Assembly (NCBI GenBank): GCA_030704615.1
Contig: CM060732.1
Span: forward strand, 21,018,001 to 21,082,000
DNA: 64,000 bases
Source of the DNA: Takakia lepidozioides
Lineage: Eukaryota; Streptophyta; Takakiopsida; Takakiales; Takakiaceae
Direction: 5' to 3'
In this document: in pieces, positions 8,311 to 20,564 of the stretch
Layout: every line of letters begins with the position of its first letter
Position numbering within the stretch: the first letter of the stretch is position 1
Notes under the pieces: generated by a model
What the model was told of the DNA's origin: nothing
Database searches by the model: none
The model's input: the letters and a program-made list of their open reading frames with translations, nothing else
Translations under genes and position numbers: made by a program

Positions 8311-11300
8311 TTACTGTTTGGGATTAGCAAACCTTTGTGAGCGAGCGTCCTTGTGACGTTGAGAGTCTCGTGAAGGACTTCGTGTGTGAGCCAGTGTCCT
8401 GTCACTTGTTGAGGGAGATGATTGAGCACTACCTGGAAATGTCAGTCCTTCCTTTGGCTGATATCGAGGTAATCTTTCAGGCATAGGAGACCCCCGTCGC
8501 TTCTTCTCTGCCATCTGAATTGCATAGTCCTCTGCCATGTCAAAAGAGTCCGCTGAAGAAACAGTAGTATCAGAATCCTCGTCCCCCCTGAGGTGTTTTA
8601 ACGGTCGAACTCTAACTAGAATTCTATGGGGCATACAATGTTGTCCCACCATGTCTGGAAGTTTAAACTGCAAAACTTGTTGTAAGCGCTGAATGGCAAA
8701 ATTGGTGAAGACCCTGAGCTCCTTGTCTGTCCAGGCGAGTGGGGTACCAATGACTTGTAAATTGTGCAAGTTTTTCCATGCCTCATGGCCCTTAAAGAAA
8801 ATATCGTCAGGCCCGAATTTCTGTGTTGACAAATTATTCCAGGCCGCATGAAACCATGACCGAATTTGAGAATCCATTTGCATCATAACTTTTGCCTCAT
8901 ATAGGTACATATGAGGTGGCACTACAGATAAGATCCAATGATCTCCACTGGAATAACTCAGAAAGCGCGATTGCATCTTCTGCTGCTCAATGTGATAACG
9001 TGCCAGAAAACAAGCAGCGTAGTATAACCCGCAGCCCATGACAATACTTGCTACTTCCTTGGTTTTGGTATAAATGAATCCATGTACAACTTGGAAGGCA
9101 ATTAATTCCTTCAACATGGTACTTGCCTCATGCCAGTACCTCGCAAAGTGATGATCCTCAATTGGTCGATTGTTTGGAAGAACCCTAGTCCTAGTTGCCA
9201 CTGGCAGCCAAATGCGCATGATCTGATAGTAATGTGCCAACGACTGCGGAGGACTAAATTCCTTCCAAGCCAAAGCCAACACAATGGGAATTTGGTTGAA
9301 GGGCATAACCATAGCCCGAATGTACTCCCGTGCAGCAGGAGTTTTAGCTGGGTTAAAAGCAGCATCCCCCCATACCTCAGGCTGTGGCGGCTTTGGTGTG
9401 GCTATAGTAACAACAGGGTCAGCTACTGTCACAGTCACTTGTTGTGGTATTGGTATCACTGGCTCTTGTACCACTGGCATCTCCTGCACCCCCTACGAAG
9501 AAGACTGAAAAGCTAAAGTTCTGGCTTGTAAATATGAAGCCATCAGTTGCTCCTCAGGTATAAAGACTCTTTTGTCAATATTTGATGTCAGGTCCTCCAC
9601 CTGAGTCTGCAGGCCATCTATATCCTCTTGTAGCTCCGCTATCCTACTATAGACATTGTCTATAGTAATTGTGGCAATGTTCTGCACCTGCAACCTGAGT
9701 TCATTCATCTCGCCTTGGGTGAGCTTCCGTGGTGCTTTGCCTTCCACCGGTACTTGTGCTAACCAGACCTGCAGAAGATGGTTATCCACCAAGTTGGTTA
9801 TCCACCAAGTTGGTTGTGGTACCTCTGAGAGTCTGCTCCTCTTTGAGTTTGTACATATCTAACTGTTGTTGTAAAGCCTCCATGCGCTTCGCATGAGGTT
9901 CAACCAAACTCGCATAGGCAGCAAGCAGATTATTGGCTTCCTTCCAAGCCTTGTTAGTGACAGAGAGTTCATTTCTATTGGCCATGACCGTTTGTTGCAA
10001 TTCCAGGATGTACCTCTCTTGGTCAGCTTCAACCTGCCTGTATTGCTTGAAAGTATTCTCATTGCGACAGATTGTATTCTTCATATCAATAATGAGTTTT
10101 GTCTGCTCGAGATTATCTGCCTGTGCCTTTATACATCTTTCCGCTTGGCTGTTAACTTCTAATGTAGTTTGCTCAAGCGTAGTTGTGAGTGTAGCACATT
10201 GTATGGCCATCCTGTCATGCACTGTCTGCAACTCCGTATGTAGTGCATTCACTTCTTGCAACTTGTTCTCATGCTTCACCTGCATTTGGTATAGCTGTTG
10301 CTTATGTGATTCGTACAACTGGTCCTACGCGAGGCCTGCTTCAATCAAATATTCCTTGGCCAACTGCAAAGCAGCTGTTGTATCCTCTAACTCTTGCTGT
10401 AATTTGAGAATGACCTCCTCATCGACCTTGTTTGCACATTCAGTGGTAAGTCGAGCCTCAAACTCCTTCCTGAGTTCCTCCCTCAAAGCTACCAATTGGG
10501 TAGATAGAACATGGGATTTCACATAAGTGCCCAACAAATTAAGTGTCCTGCTTATGGAACTCATAAGCATGGCCTGTTGAGGGTCATCATGGTGAGCTTG
10601 CTGCTGTTCTCCCTGATCCTCAACAGTGTGATGCCTCACGAACCATTCAGGCCATTGCCCCACCAGATTTTCTTCCTGAACCACCTCATCCGCTACAGGT
10701 GCTGCAGTGTCTTGACATTCTACCTGTGGTACCTCCGTCAGAGGTGTGGGTATTACAACAACAGCAGGGTTTTCCCTGGACAACCGCTGCACCTCCGGAA
10801 TCACTGTTTCCCTAATCAAACCAGAATTTTCATAGAGAAGGTCCCCCTTCCCAATTTATGCCACCACCTATTCTGTAGTGGGGATATCTAACCTTTTTTT
10901 CTCCAAATCAATTATTTTGTGGTGGAACTGCATTGACAACTTGTGGTAACTCTGAGACAAGCCGATCATCTGGCTGTGATGGCTGTGATACTGAAGTAAC
11001 CTCATGTTCTCTCTCCACAGGTTGCGTTGTTTGTACCCACATCTCTTTGTGCTGCTGTGCCCCCTCTTGCACAAGAGTATGAGTAACTTCTTCCTCTGGC
11101 TGTCTCGTAGTCAATGGTTCTGCTTCTAATGTGATTGCTTTCCTCTGCCTCTTAGGCTGTTGATGCTCTGCCAATCCTCCTTCACCCTGTGAAGAACCTT
11201 GCTCTTCTATGGCAGTGGTTGCTGTCTCAAACACTCCCATCTCCTTCCTTTCTCTCGCATCAAGTATGCACGAGTCTAGAATAATTTGTGCAATGATTGG

Positions 11301-12008
11301 CCCAGACACTATGATAGGAGACTTTGCGGCAGTGCCTTGTAATCTCTTCATCTCCTCTACCAGTCCGTTGTACATTATGTCCGCCCATGCTACCTCTTAT
11401 CCTCTCAGGGCTTTGAGTATTTCCTCTGTGAAGGATCTGCTCAAATACTGTTGGTTCTGTTTCATGGCAAACAGAACGTTCAATACCTGGCCTACCTCCC
11501 TTAGCCCTGGGTACACGGCCTTGGTACAAGCATAACCTTGAGTTTTAAAGAAACTTCCTTCTTGGAATAAGTCCCCTATTTGCAGTCTTGCCCTGTGCTC
11601 CTCCATATGCACCTGACCTGATGGCAATTCAAACAATTGCTGTAGGTATAGGGGAGTAACTTCTAATTCAACTCCCTTCACCGTTGTTGCTCCTGTCCTA
11701 GGCCTAAAGTGCTGCAAGAATTGTAACATGTACTGCCTATGGTGCAATGTCCAATCTTTGCTTTGCAATCCTTCTAATCGCAGCTCCTTCAATAACTGTA
11801 CCGCCTGTGGAGTAGCAATCGTTTGTTTCTGCAGGATTGTGGTGCTCTTCACCCTGATTTCTTCCATTCCTCTCACTCTCTTCATTCTAGACCCACAGAA
11901 AGGTTTTGGCTGTAACAATTGAAGAAATGCCTGCAGGGCACAAAGCATAAACGTATGGTTGCCACAAAATGCTATGGGTAATTTTTTGTAACCCTGCGGG
12001 GCTTGCAA
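8311..12008 (-). pseudogene. long post-pol coding region of the Tat-like element (coiled coil)
   Basis: About 1,200 residues are encoded in blocks 12008-11397, 11375-10908, 10819-10325, 10318-9782, 9792-9493 and 9489-8311. Most breaks are single in-frame stops: TAA at 11397, TAG at 10325 and TAG at 9493. There is a short scrambled stretch near 10820-10910, and a 16-bp tandem duplication at 9781-9812 shifts the frame. Blocks three to five are predicted by eye to form long coiled coils (ELQQTVMANRNELSVTNKAW, LRLQVQNIATITIDNVYSRI). The last block is globular, with a hydrophobic stretch (SIVMGCGLYYAACFLA) and a basic, S-rich tail. No envelope-like signal peptide or fusion motif is seen. I do not recognise the family; a structural or host-derived role is open. 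Confidence 0.65.
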
Positions 12009-12056
12009 GCATCGATTAAGAGAAAAGATACTCTTTGTTCTTCTATCCCCGTGCCA

Positions 12057-13076
12057 CTACGTAAGTAGTATCGCGAGCGTATAATCTGTTAGTTCCTCCA
12101 TAGCTTCAAAGCTATAGCATTGATGGTATGTCCCGTCGAGACGCCCGTTACTTGGAACGATGCCGACTCTTGCGCTTAAAATCCCTATAATTTCTTGATC
12201 CTGCTTCTGGCTTATGATTGGCTGTAATTGTTGTGACTGGATTTTAGATTTAATTTCCTTCCATGGATTTTCCACTCTGGACTGTCCACTAGGATAGCAC
12301 ATGTGACATGGATTTCGCTTTTCGGTACTTTTGAAGGGTTCCGTTACTCTTTCCCTGTATGCATTAATGGGCCCATAATAAGTTAATATGCCGTGTAGGT
12401 ACTTTGACGGCCAATTTTGTCTTTTTCCTTGATGACAGTCGCTCTTGCAATCCATGTCCGGCTGTGTGTCTCGCCCTGGCGTCCACGTGTCCATTTCTAA
12501 ACGTGCCTCCGTCCACTTTTCCGCCGGCCACTCTCCGGTTGTTAATTCACGTCCATCTGTCACTGATCCTATGGATTGTGTAACCCCAGTAAGTTGTGTT
12601 GAGCTGTGATAGGCTGTGTGTGGTACGCTGTGATAGGCTGTGTTGCACTGTGGTAAGCTGTGATAGGCTGTGACACGCTGTGGTAGGTTGTGATAGGCTG
12701 TGTGACACTGTGATGGGCTGTGATAGGTTGTGTCGCGCCGTGATGGGCTGTGATAGGCTGTGTCGCGCCCTGAAGGGTTGTGATAGGCTGTGCCACACTG
12801 TAATGGGCTGTGATAGGCTGTGCCATACTTGTACTGCCCGCCCTGGTCATATACGCTCGGCCTAGCAACAAGTGCCCCATACTCCGTTGGTATCACTGGC
12901 GCAGCCCGTGACTGCTTCTGCGTTTCAACATGCAAATCATGCTGCAATGGTTTGTCATGAATACCACTGTACCCCTTCAACTTATTGGCATTGACTCTTC
13001 CCAGCATCTCTTTGTTAATGGTTTGTAACATGGCGGTGTTGTTATCATACATTTTCTGTATGACATAAGGTCCTTT
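12057..13076 (-). pseudogene. integrase C-terminus and minisatellite-bearing ORF of the Tat-like element
   Basis: After the integrase tail (KGPYVIQKMYDNN, following an in-frame TAG at 13077) the frame stays open for about 330 residues. Its centre (minus strand of 12560-12830) repeats a short TAYHSPSQ-like peptide encoded by GGCTGTGATA-type DNA units, close to the minisatellite in the LTRs. The ORF ends at a TAG (12057), and the same frame continues into the 3' coding region at 12008, so the two may once have been one protein. The repeat is coding here and non-coding in the LTR. Confidence 0.6.
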
Positions 13077-14706
13077 CTATGGTGATTTAAGCTTAGAAGC
13101 TTTAATCTTTCCCTTCTTCTGCAACCAGAGAACCAAATCTCCCGTCTTAAAAGTCTTTAACTTGCCTTCATCAAACTGTTCCTTTCTCTTCATCTGAATT
13201 CTGGTCATGTTATCAACTGCATCAGCACGTATTTCTTCCACATGGTATAATTCATGTTTCCTGACCTTAATTGAATCTTGCAATTCCATTCTCTTTCCCC
13301 ATTCCGTTCTCATGGTAGGTAACAGGAATTCCACTGGAAGTAAAGCTTCCATACCATAAACTAATTGGAATGGTGTATACTTAGTGGTGACTTTATATGA
13401 AGTCCAGTATGACCACAAAGCTGTCAGCAGCTTTGTATCCCAATCCATTCTGTTTGCATTGACTATCTTAGCCAAGATAGTACATAGTATTTTGTTGGTA
13501 GCCTCTGCCTGCCCATTACCCTATGGGTAATACGTTGTACTCTTCTTATGCACAATCATGAACTCTTTAGTCAATAGTTCAATGGTCTCATTAATGAAGT
13601 GACTTCCCTGATCACTGATAAATTCCAAGGGACAGCCAAATCATGTAAGTATGTTCTCATATAGGAACCTTGCGGTGGACTTGGTTGTGTTGTCCCTCAA
13701 AGCTTTAGCTTCCACCCACTTCGTAGTATAATCAGTGGCTGTACCTGTTCTGTGTATTCTTGGCTGGTGGGTTAATTGGTCCAACAAAGTCTAGTCCCCA
13801 TTTCTGAAATGGTTCCGTAGGCATTGTAGGATGCAAAGCCATCTTCCCAGATCTCTGCAAAGGTCCTAGCCTCTGACATTCATCACAACTCTGACAATAC
13901 TTGTGTACATCTTTGAACAAAGTAGGCCACCAGTAACCTGCAAGTAGTATCTTCCTACTGGTAGTCTCTTCTCCAAAATGACCTCCAGCCACTCCTTTAT
14001 GAACTTCCTCCAAAACTTTATTTACTTCATGGTGGTACAAGCATCGCTTAAGTACTCCATCAGGTCCTAGCTTATACATTCTGCCTCCTACCATAGTATA
14101 AAGTAGAGCCTTGATAGCGATTCTCTTCCTTTGCTCCTTACCATAACTAGGTGGGCACTGACCATGAGTAAGGTAGTATTTGATTGGCCACTGCCAATCT
14201 AACCATTCATCTGCACTTCCTTGCTCCTCCATTACAAATAAACTCACATCAGGTAACTGATCGTCTACTCTTGTGGCGGCTTCTCCTGTTGTTAGTCGTG
14301 ACAAATGATCTGCCACAAGATGCAAACGGCCAGGCTTGTAAACAACTTCGAACTCAAACTCGTGCAAGATTATTAACCACCTCGCTATCCTTCCACTTAT
14401 CAAAGGTTTGTTCACCAGATATATCAGAGCCTGGTGATCCACATAAAACATAAACTTTCTTCCCAATAGGTAATGCCTGAATTTCTTGACTGCATAAATC
14501 ATTGCCAGTGCTTCTCTTTCAGTTGTGCTATAGTTCCTTTCAGCACTGTTCATCAACCTGCTAGCATAGTACACAGGTGAATCTATATTTCCTGTAACAT
14601 TCTGGGCTAACACTGCTCCCAATGCTTCTCCTGAGGCATCACAGTGAACATGAAATACTACATGCCAGTGAGGGTTAATCAGCACAGGTGTAGTTGTTAC
14701 TGACAA
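13077..14706 (-). pseudogene. RNase H and integrase of the Tat-like element
   Basis: RNase H: HCDASGEALGAVLAQ, TTEREALAMIYAVKKFRHYL and FYVDHQALIYL carry the acidic residues, followed by the usual KPGRLHLVADHLSR linker. Integrase: an HHCC zinc-binding region (VHKGVAGGHFG ... CQSCDECQ), then catalytic residues in LDFVGPI, FISDQGSHF and GNGQAEATNK, so all three D,D,E positions can be read. Damage: a small frame-changing deletion near 13735 after NTQNRY, and in-frame stops at expected W or Q codons (TGA near 13643, TAG near 13525, TAG at 13077). It acts in copying and inserting element DNA; this copy is dead. Confidence 0.9.
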
Positions 14707-16071
14707 TGTAAGTTCTCAAAAGCCTGTTGACATTCAGCTGTCCATGCAAACACTGCATCTTTCTTCAGAAGCTTGCTCAATGGTGCTGCTATCTGTGCAT
14801 ACCTTTTGACAAATCTTCTGTAATAACTGGTTTGCCCAAGGAATCTCCTTAGACTCTTAACATTTACTGGTGGTGGAGAGGCTTTAATGGCCTCTGTCTT
14901 CCTGGGATCCACAAGAAGCCCCTCTTACACACAATGTGTCCCAGAAGCACCCCTGAGTTCACACAGAAAGTACATTTCTCTGGATTCAGGCCCAAACCTC
15001 TCATTCTGCATCTGGCCAGACATAACTCCAACTTATGCAAGTGCTCATTCTTAGAGCTGTACACACTGAAATCATCCAAGAATACCTGCATGAAATCATC
15101 CAGATACTCATGAAAAGATTCACTTATCACTCTCTGAAAGGTTGCTGGTGCATTACAAAGTCCAAAGGGCATGACTTTGTATGCATAAGCACCCCAGTCT
15201 GTGATGAAAGCTGTCTTTCCCTGGTCTTCTTCTGCCACTTGCACTTGATTATAACCACTGAAGCCATCCATGAATGAGTACATCTCATGGCCTGCCACAG
15301 TGTCCAATACTGCTTCTGTGAATGGTAAAGGGAAATGATCTTTCTTCGTACAAGCATTCAGCTTCTTGTAGTTCACACAAACTCTTAGTTTCCCATTCTT
15401 CTTAGGAACTATCACAATGGGTGACAACCAAGTTGTATACAATGAATGATAAATAAAATCAAACTCTTGCCCCCTCTCCAAGCACCATTCTTCCAAAGCA
15501 TACACTTGATTGGTACTGACTCTGGTTCCAGTTCAATCTTATGCTGACAGATTTCAGGTGGTATCCCTTTTAGATCCTCGTAGCTCCAAGCAAATACATC
15601 TCTGTATTTGATGAACAAACTCTTAGCTTCTTCAAAGAATTCTGGCTCCAAATCAGCTCCTACCTTCACCATCCTCGGTTCCTCTTCAGTTCCCACATTC
15701 ACTTCCCTCACTTGCTCATCAGCTGTGATTGTCCAACCAGTCACCACTTCATCTTGTAAACTCACAGTGGCTGGTTCCTCTAGGATTTTCATTTCTCCTT
15801 CTCTTTCTTCATAGAAATGTGATGGGTAACTGCTGGTTTCCTCTTCAATTGGTGTTGCTGACACTACACCACAGCAGATACCTCTTAAACAACTTAGGCC
15901 TTCCAGCCGCATCTCTGCAACCTGCTCCCACTGGGTGTGCAGCGAACAGGGTAGCTTCCTGCTCCTCATCCAGTCCTCCCCTCCAGTCATACTCTCTGAC
16001 CCCTCGAGGTCTTCTCGTAGCAGGTAATCTACTAGATTTCTTAGTGGTAATTTGTATCTCGTGCATCCCAT
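14697..16071 (-). pseudogene. reverse transcriptase of the Tat-like element
   Basis: From 16071 leftward: an acidic linker, LFIKYRDVFAWSYEDLKGIP, KIELEPESVPIK, then a frame change near 15500 and the RT core with SPIVIVPKKNGKLRVCVNYK, FMDGFSGYNQVQ, MPFGLCNAPATFQR and the catalytic VFLDDFSVYS. A second frame change near 14900 precedes FLGQTSYYRRFVKRYAQIAA (connection to RNase H). The catalytic box is FLDD. The order and spacing match Ty3 pol. Confidence 0.92.
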
Positions 16072-16400
16072 TATGCACAGTTAGTAACTGAGAATTCCAG
16101 TCATGGAATACCCTGGCCTGTTTCAGCCACGGACGTCCCAATAATAAGGAGTAAGCCTCCATGACTTCATCCATCTTCAACACAGTTACTGTGATCATAA
16201 AGATCATCTTCTGTATCTGTATCTTAACTCCTCTTATCAATCCCAATGGCTGTACACTTCTTTGATCTGCCATTGTTACTGTAAATGGGGCTGGTTTCAT
16301 GTTACTTAGACCAGCTTCTTCCTTAATTGGTCTGTCATGATATTTACTCCAGAGCCTCCATCTATCAGTACATCAGTTAGTTCTGTGCTTCCAATTCTCA
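15845..16400 (-). pseudogene. aspartic protease of the Tat-like element
   Basis: The minus strand of about 16330-16380 reads VLIDGGSGVNIMTDQLRK, holding the D-G-G-S form of the retropepsin active site. Downstream, LLLGRPWLKQARVFHDWNSQ (about 16100-16160) is the conserved C-terminal protease segment. The two parts are in different frames, so the gene is broken near 16300. Confidence 0.8.
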
Positions 16401-16950
16401 ATTGGATTACTGGCATAGAATCATCAAAGTCCATGACTGTTTCTCGCCTGCCCTTCCGGCTTCACATTATAACTGGTCACCTTGCTGTTCAGGTCTGTGT
16501 TTCCTGTCTCCTGGGCAATTCGATTGATTGCTTGATACAGCCTGTGTCTACAATAAGGTGCCACAGCCAATAGCTGTCCAATGGTAATTTCTGCTTTGGT
16601 CTGACATATTACTTCAGCCAAAGTCCTTCATTACTTTGCATGTCTGCAACTTCTTTCTCTCCTTTCATCCTCACTCACTTCTTCTTCTCCATCAGAATCG
16701 GAGGAATCTGCCACAGAATATCAGTACTCTTCTGCATTTCCCTTATGGTATCTGCCACTTCCTTGTGCAGTTCCTTCTCATCTCTCCAAGCCTCATCATC
16801 TTCAGGCATATCACTGCCATCTTCATTATCATCATCTTCCTCAACTACTGGAGGTATTAGTTTGGCTTTGCTTCTTGTTACTATCATTGTACTTACTTCT
16901 GGTACAACACATGGCCTAACCATGTGGAGCTGCCACCACTGGGCCCTCAT

Positions 16951-17467
16951 TCACAGGAGCCTCATCTCATTCTGGTGTCTAATCCAGAACGAACAGGCTG
17001 CCTTGCGATGTCCTGGCTGATTACATAGTAACACAGTTCTTTCACCATTGGGGTCCTCGCCCTTGGTCTGCTCTTGGATTATTTCTGTAATCCTGATTCC
17101 CTGGCTGGTAATTCCCCCTTGGATTACCCTGATAGTTGCCTCTGGAATTTCCTTGGTAATTCCCTCTTGAATTACCTCTCCCTTCCATGCCATTGTTATA
17201 ACCACCAGGCCTACCATAGTGGTCCTGATCATTGTTTCTTCTTCTCGGCTGGGGCTGCACTTGATGCACCCTTATTTGTCTAGGTTCTCTTGCTGTTGTC
17301 CTTCTGTTGTAGTAACAATTCTCAGTAGAATGGTTATCCATTTTACAGATAGTACAATGTTTCTCCTTCATGTGGCATTCAGTGGTGGTATGGCCTTCAT
17401 TCTGGCACTTTGCACACCAAACACCCTTCCTCCAATGTGTTGCAGCCTCTGTGGCATACTTCTTCAA
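16951..17467 (-). pseudogene. nucleocapsid zinc knuckles of the Tat-like element
   Basis: Two CCHC knuckles are intact (CAKCQNEGHTTTEC and CTICKMDNHSTENC). They are followed by a glycine/asparagine/arginine-rich stretch with repeated SRGNYQGN and, after a frame change near 17050, a third partial knuckle (CNQPGHRKAAC). These regions bind the RNA genome during packaging. Confidence 0.85.
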
Positions 17468-17653
17468 GATTTACTTCTAATCTTTTCTCATAGTTATCCC
17501 TCTTCAACTTCTCCTTTCTCTTACTCTTCCTTTTCAGTTCTTGCTCTTCTTCTTCATCTGACTCATCCTCAAGTCCTCATCATCCCTTTTCTCTCTCCTG
17601 AGCATTCCCAATTGCTCAATTCTGTTTGCAGTTTCAAATGCCTCCTCACTGTA

Positions 17654-18214
17654 TTATGGGGTAACATATCCACTTTCTTCTGCAACTCTGGTCTTAGTCC
17701 CACTCACAAACCAAGTCTTCTGTAAACCTGGTGCTGGTACAGCAACCAGCTTTTTCATCATCAATTCCATCTTTTCCATATACTCCTCAACAGTTTCATG
17801 CTTCTTTTGCTTTAACTGTTGTAAACTTCCATACACTTCATCCTCAGTTTTACTTGTCCTGAACCTATTTTGGAATGCTGTATTCAAGCCATTCCAGGTT
17901 AGGAAATGATTATCAGGGAATCTTGCATACCATTCACTTGCTTTCTTGATAAGTGAACAAGGAAACAATCTCATCTTGGCATCATCGCCATTCTCATTGT
18001 TCACTATACACATGTGCTCAAATTGGCTAATGTGTACATCGGGATCCCTTTTTCCTGAATATATTGGAAAAGGTGGTTTTGCCCGTGTTGGTTGTAACGC
18101 CATCTGTGGCCCTACCTTCTGCCCACTGACAGGTGCTGGTACCCTTGCTGGTGCTGGTCCTTGAGGACCTGTTGTTTGTGGTGGATCTTCCACCAAGTGG
18201 TGGCCCCTAAGCAC
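17654..18214 (-). pseudogene. gag capsid region of the Tat-like element
   Basis: The P-rich start (PQTTGPQGPAPARVPAPVSG) is followed by the retrotransposon gag domain: FPIYSGKRDPDVHISQFEHM, ASEWYARFPDNHFLTWNGL, AFQNRFRT and a helical tail ending in EYMEKMELMMKKL. It forms the particle shell. The frame closes at 17654, and about 190 bp of damaged sequence separates it from the knuckles. Confidence 0.85.
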
Positions 18215-18425
18215 TCCTTGCTACTGGCCCCACGATATTCACAGTATTCCCAGCTCCAGTTGCACTACTTCCCACACTCCCTGTCTCCCCAGAGCCAGAT
18301 CCAGGCAACCCGCCTGATCCCCCTGAGCCGACACCTTCGTTGGCCTGTGATCCAAGTGCTCTCCACTTGATCCAGGTCCAACGGGTTGGGATGTCCTGGT
18401 TGTAGTCTCAACTCAGCTGTTGGGT

Positions 18426-19184
18426 CTACTTCTTCATACTCTTCTCTTCCAATTTCTTCTCTCTGTTTTCATCCTCCAAGTTCTGCCATTGGGTTTCTTC
18501 TTCACTCATGTAACTCAACTGCAATGGTGTTGGAGAGTCTGAACTCTCCGTTGGCTCTGCCACATCCTCCTCTCCTCTTTCTTCACCTTCCACTTCAGAA
18601 ACTGGAGTTCCTGCTTTTGGTGTTCCATGCCAACTCTTATCAAAGATTTCTGTCAAATCTTTTATCCAGGGATGTACCTCAGATCTTTCACCTCGTGATT
18701 GATCTTCTTCTCGTACCAATTCCCTTAATCTTTCTTGCAAAGAAAAAGAAGGAGTGGCATCCACTCTAGTTCTTCCGGTATGGGTGATGTACTCCCTGAT
18801 CTTAATGGTGTGAGAGGTCCAGATGATTCCCCTATGTCTATTCCTCTCTCCCAAAGATATGGATAATTAGCTTTCAGATAGCTTTCTCTTTTTGCTGAAT
18901 ATCTCTGGAGTCTAGCTTCTCTTTCATCACTCATGTCCCATGTCTTTCATTTCTTTTAATGTGGCAATAACCAAAACTCTCTTCTTAAATCTCTCGTATA
19001 TGCCTGGGTTTCTTTCAAGCTTCAATGCACCCTTGGCTGTACTAGAAGTCTCCGTTACCATATAACCATATGGCAAACAAGTCTGGAAAGTTGTTCTTGG
19101 TGTGAGTTTGATCCACAGAATATCCTTTGGAATCCAATTCTTTACCAGTATAAGCTCTTCATGCATATGAGTATAAACATTCAC
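18426..19184 (-). pseudogene. gag N-terminal region of the Tat-like element
   Basis: Three overlapping pieces (19184-18927, 18934-18725, 18854-18426) appear to be one protein with two frame breaks. The first piece is unassigned, the second begins MSDEREARLQRYSAKRESYL and the third is an acidic, charged helix-rich segment ending KKLEEKSMKK. Position before the capsid domain suggests the gag N-terminus; no specific family is recognised. Confidence 0.5.
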
Positions 19185-19525
19185 CTTTCTTTCCTCCTAG
19201 CCTTCAAACTCTACTCGCTTGATGGATAGCAATGTTATCACATAAACCAGTGTTGGTAACCAACGTGCTCTTCCTCTACAGGCCACCTGATAAATCTTTA
19301 TCACTCCTCCTTCTCCAGACCCCATTCAGGGTCAGCATCATGCACTCTCTTAAAATGTTTTCTTTACAACCGTCTGGCAATTCCAAGAACCTCTGAAAGA
19401 ATCGTTTGGACAATCTTTCCTTCTCGGTTTCACAGGGAATTTGATTCACATGGAATCAAATTCTTTAATTCTCTATCCACCATGATCCCACCAGATGCCT
19501 GTCACATCTGGTTGTTCATGACCCA

Positions 19526-19545
19526 GTTCCCCAGTATGGTCGCCA
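19526..19545 (-). other. primer binding site of the Tat-like element
   Basis: On the minus strand, two bases after the 5' LTR, the sequence TGGCGACCATACTGGGG begins with the TGG expected opposite a tRNA CCA end. I do not assign the tRNA. Confidence 0.7.
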
Positions 19546-19547
19546 AA

Positions 19548-20564
19548 TGTCGAGCGGCTTTTACTCACCCATCCCTTCGCTATCCGAGGTGGGAACTCCA
19601 AGATAGAAGAGTTGGAAATCTCTAAGCACTCAGCCCGCTCAGAACAATCAGTCATGACCTACAGCTAGTGTATCATGGGGGTGTTTTCTATTTGTACTCC
19701 TTCTCACATTCATGTTAGCGAGTTACCTTACTATCTGCAATTAAGTATCAGTTTGCTTCAGAAATCTATCAAGTTCCCATCAATTCATTCCACAACTTCA
19801 CTCAGGTCTCTCTACACAGTGTGAGTATGAAGTAGTATCCGATTAATATCTACAAGTATCAGGCTGAAGCCATGGTGTCTCTAATCTACTACTTGGCATT
19901 ACAATTCTAACATCTACAGCTTGCATTCATCAAGTAACAACAAGATCGTCACTTCTCCTACTCAAAGATGTGCTCTTCCCTTCTATTTCCCCAAGCCCTG
20001 ATGTCCGAAGTCCCCTCCCGTGAAGTGATGTCTCGACGTCCCCGCTCTTTCGCTTTTTCTACCTACAAGCTGTTCTAACTACTTTCCTAACTAACCGTCA
20101 TCCCTGTAGTACACGTTCTTTTTTCAGATGTCGTTCCCCCACCGTCGTTCCCTGCCAATGATACTGTTCCCCAGCTGTGCCGAGCTGTGACTGGCTGTAT
20201 CAGGCTGTGGCGGGCTGTGACTGGCTGTGTCGGGCTGTGTAGGGTTGTGCGAAGCTGTGGCGGCTGTATCGGGCTGTGACTGGCTGTGTTGGGCTGTGTC
20301 AACTGTGCGAAGCTGTGACGGCTGTGTCTGACTATGTCGGCTGTAACGGCTGTGTCGGCTTTGTTGGACTGTGATGGGCTGTGACGGCTGTGACGGGCTG
20401 TGTTGACTATGACTGGCTGTGTTGGACTGTGACGAGCTGTGTATCTCCCCCCCTAAAGCCTGTGTTGTCACCCCTAAGGCTCCTGTTGGTCTCAGTCTGT
20501 ATAAAAATTAAGGGTACCCCACAGATCCCGTAAAAGCGTCTAAGTCCCAAGCAGCCCTCTAACA
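19548..20564 (-). repeat. 5' LTR of the Tat-like element
   Basis: 1,017 bp, the first LTR in the element's own direction (minus strand). It carries the same GGCTGTGACT minisatellite (about 20175-20445) with a different unit number from the partner LTR. Confidence 0.95.

Larger units (their letters stand above)
7285..20564 (-). mobile_element. 13.28-kb Ty3 LTR retrotransposon, Tat/Athila-like, with extra 3' coding region
   Basis: The LTRs at 7285-8271 and 19548-20564 begin TGT and end ACA. They are flanked by a perfect 5-bp target duplication TGGAC (7280-7284 and 20565-20569). On the minus strand the order is LTR, PBS, gag, zinc knuckles, protease, RT, RNase H, integrase, a repeat-rich ORF, about 3.7 kb of further coding sequence, PPT, LTR. 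RT words such as FMDGFSGYNQV and VFLDDFSVYS, and the large size, place it near the Tat/Athila branch of plant Ty3 elements. Every coding block carries stops or frameshifts, so this copy cannot act by itself. The LTRs differ by a few percent by eye, so the insertion is not very recent. Confidence 0.95.

Noticed and set aside
6941-13079. Reassigned UAG codon (as Gln) in this genome
   Set aside because: TFB2 has no internal TAG in 434 codons, uses CAG and CAA for Gln and ends in TAG. Several TAGs in the mobile elements replace Trp, not Gln.
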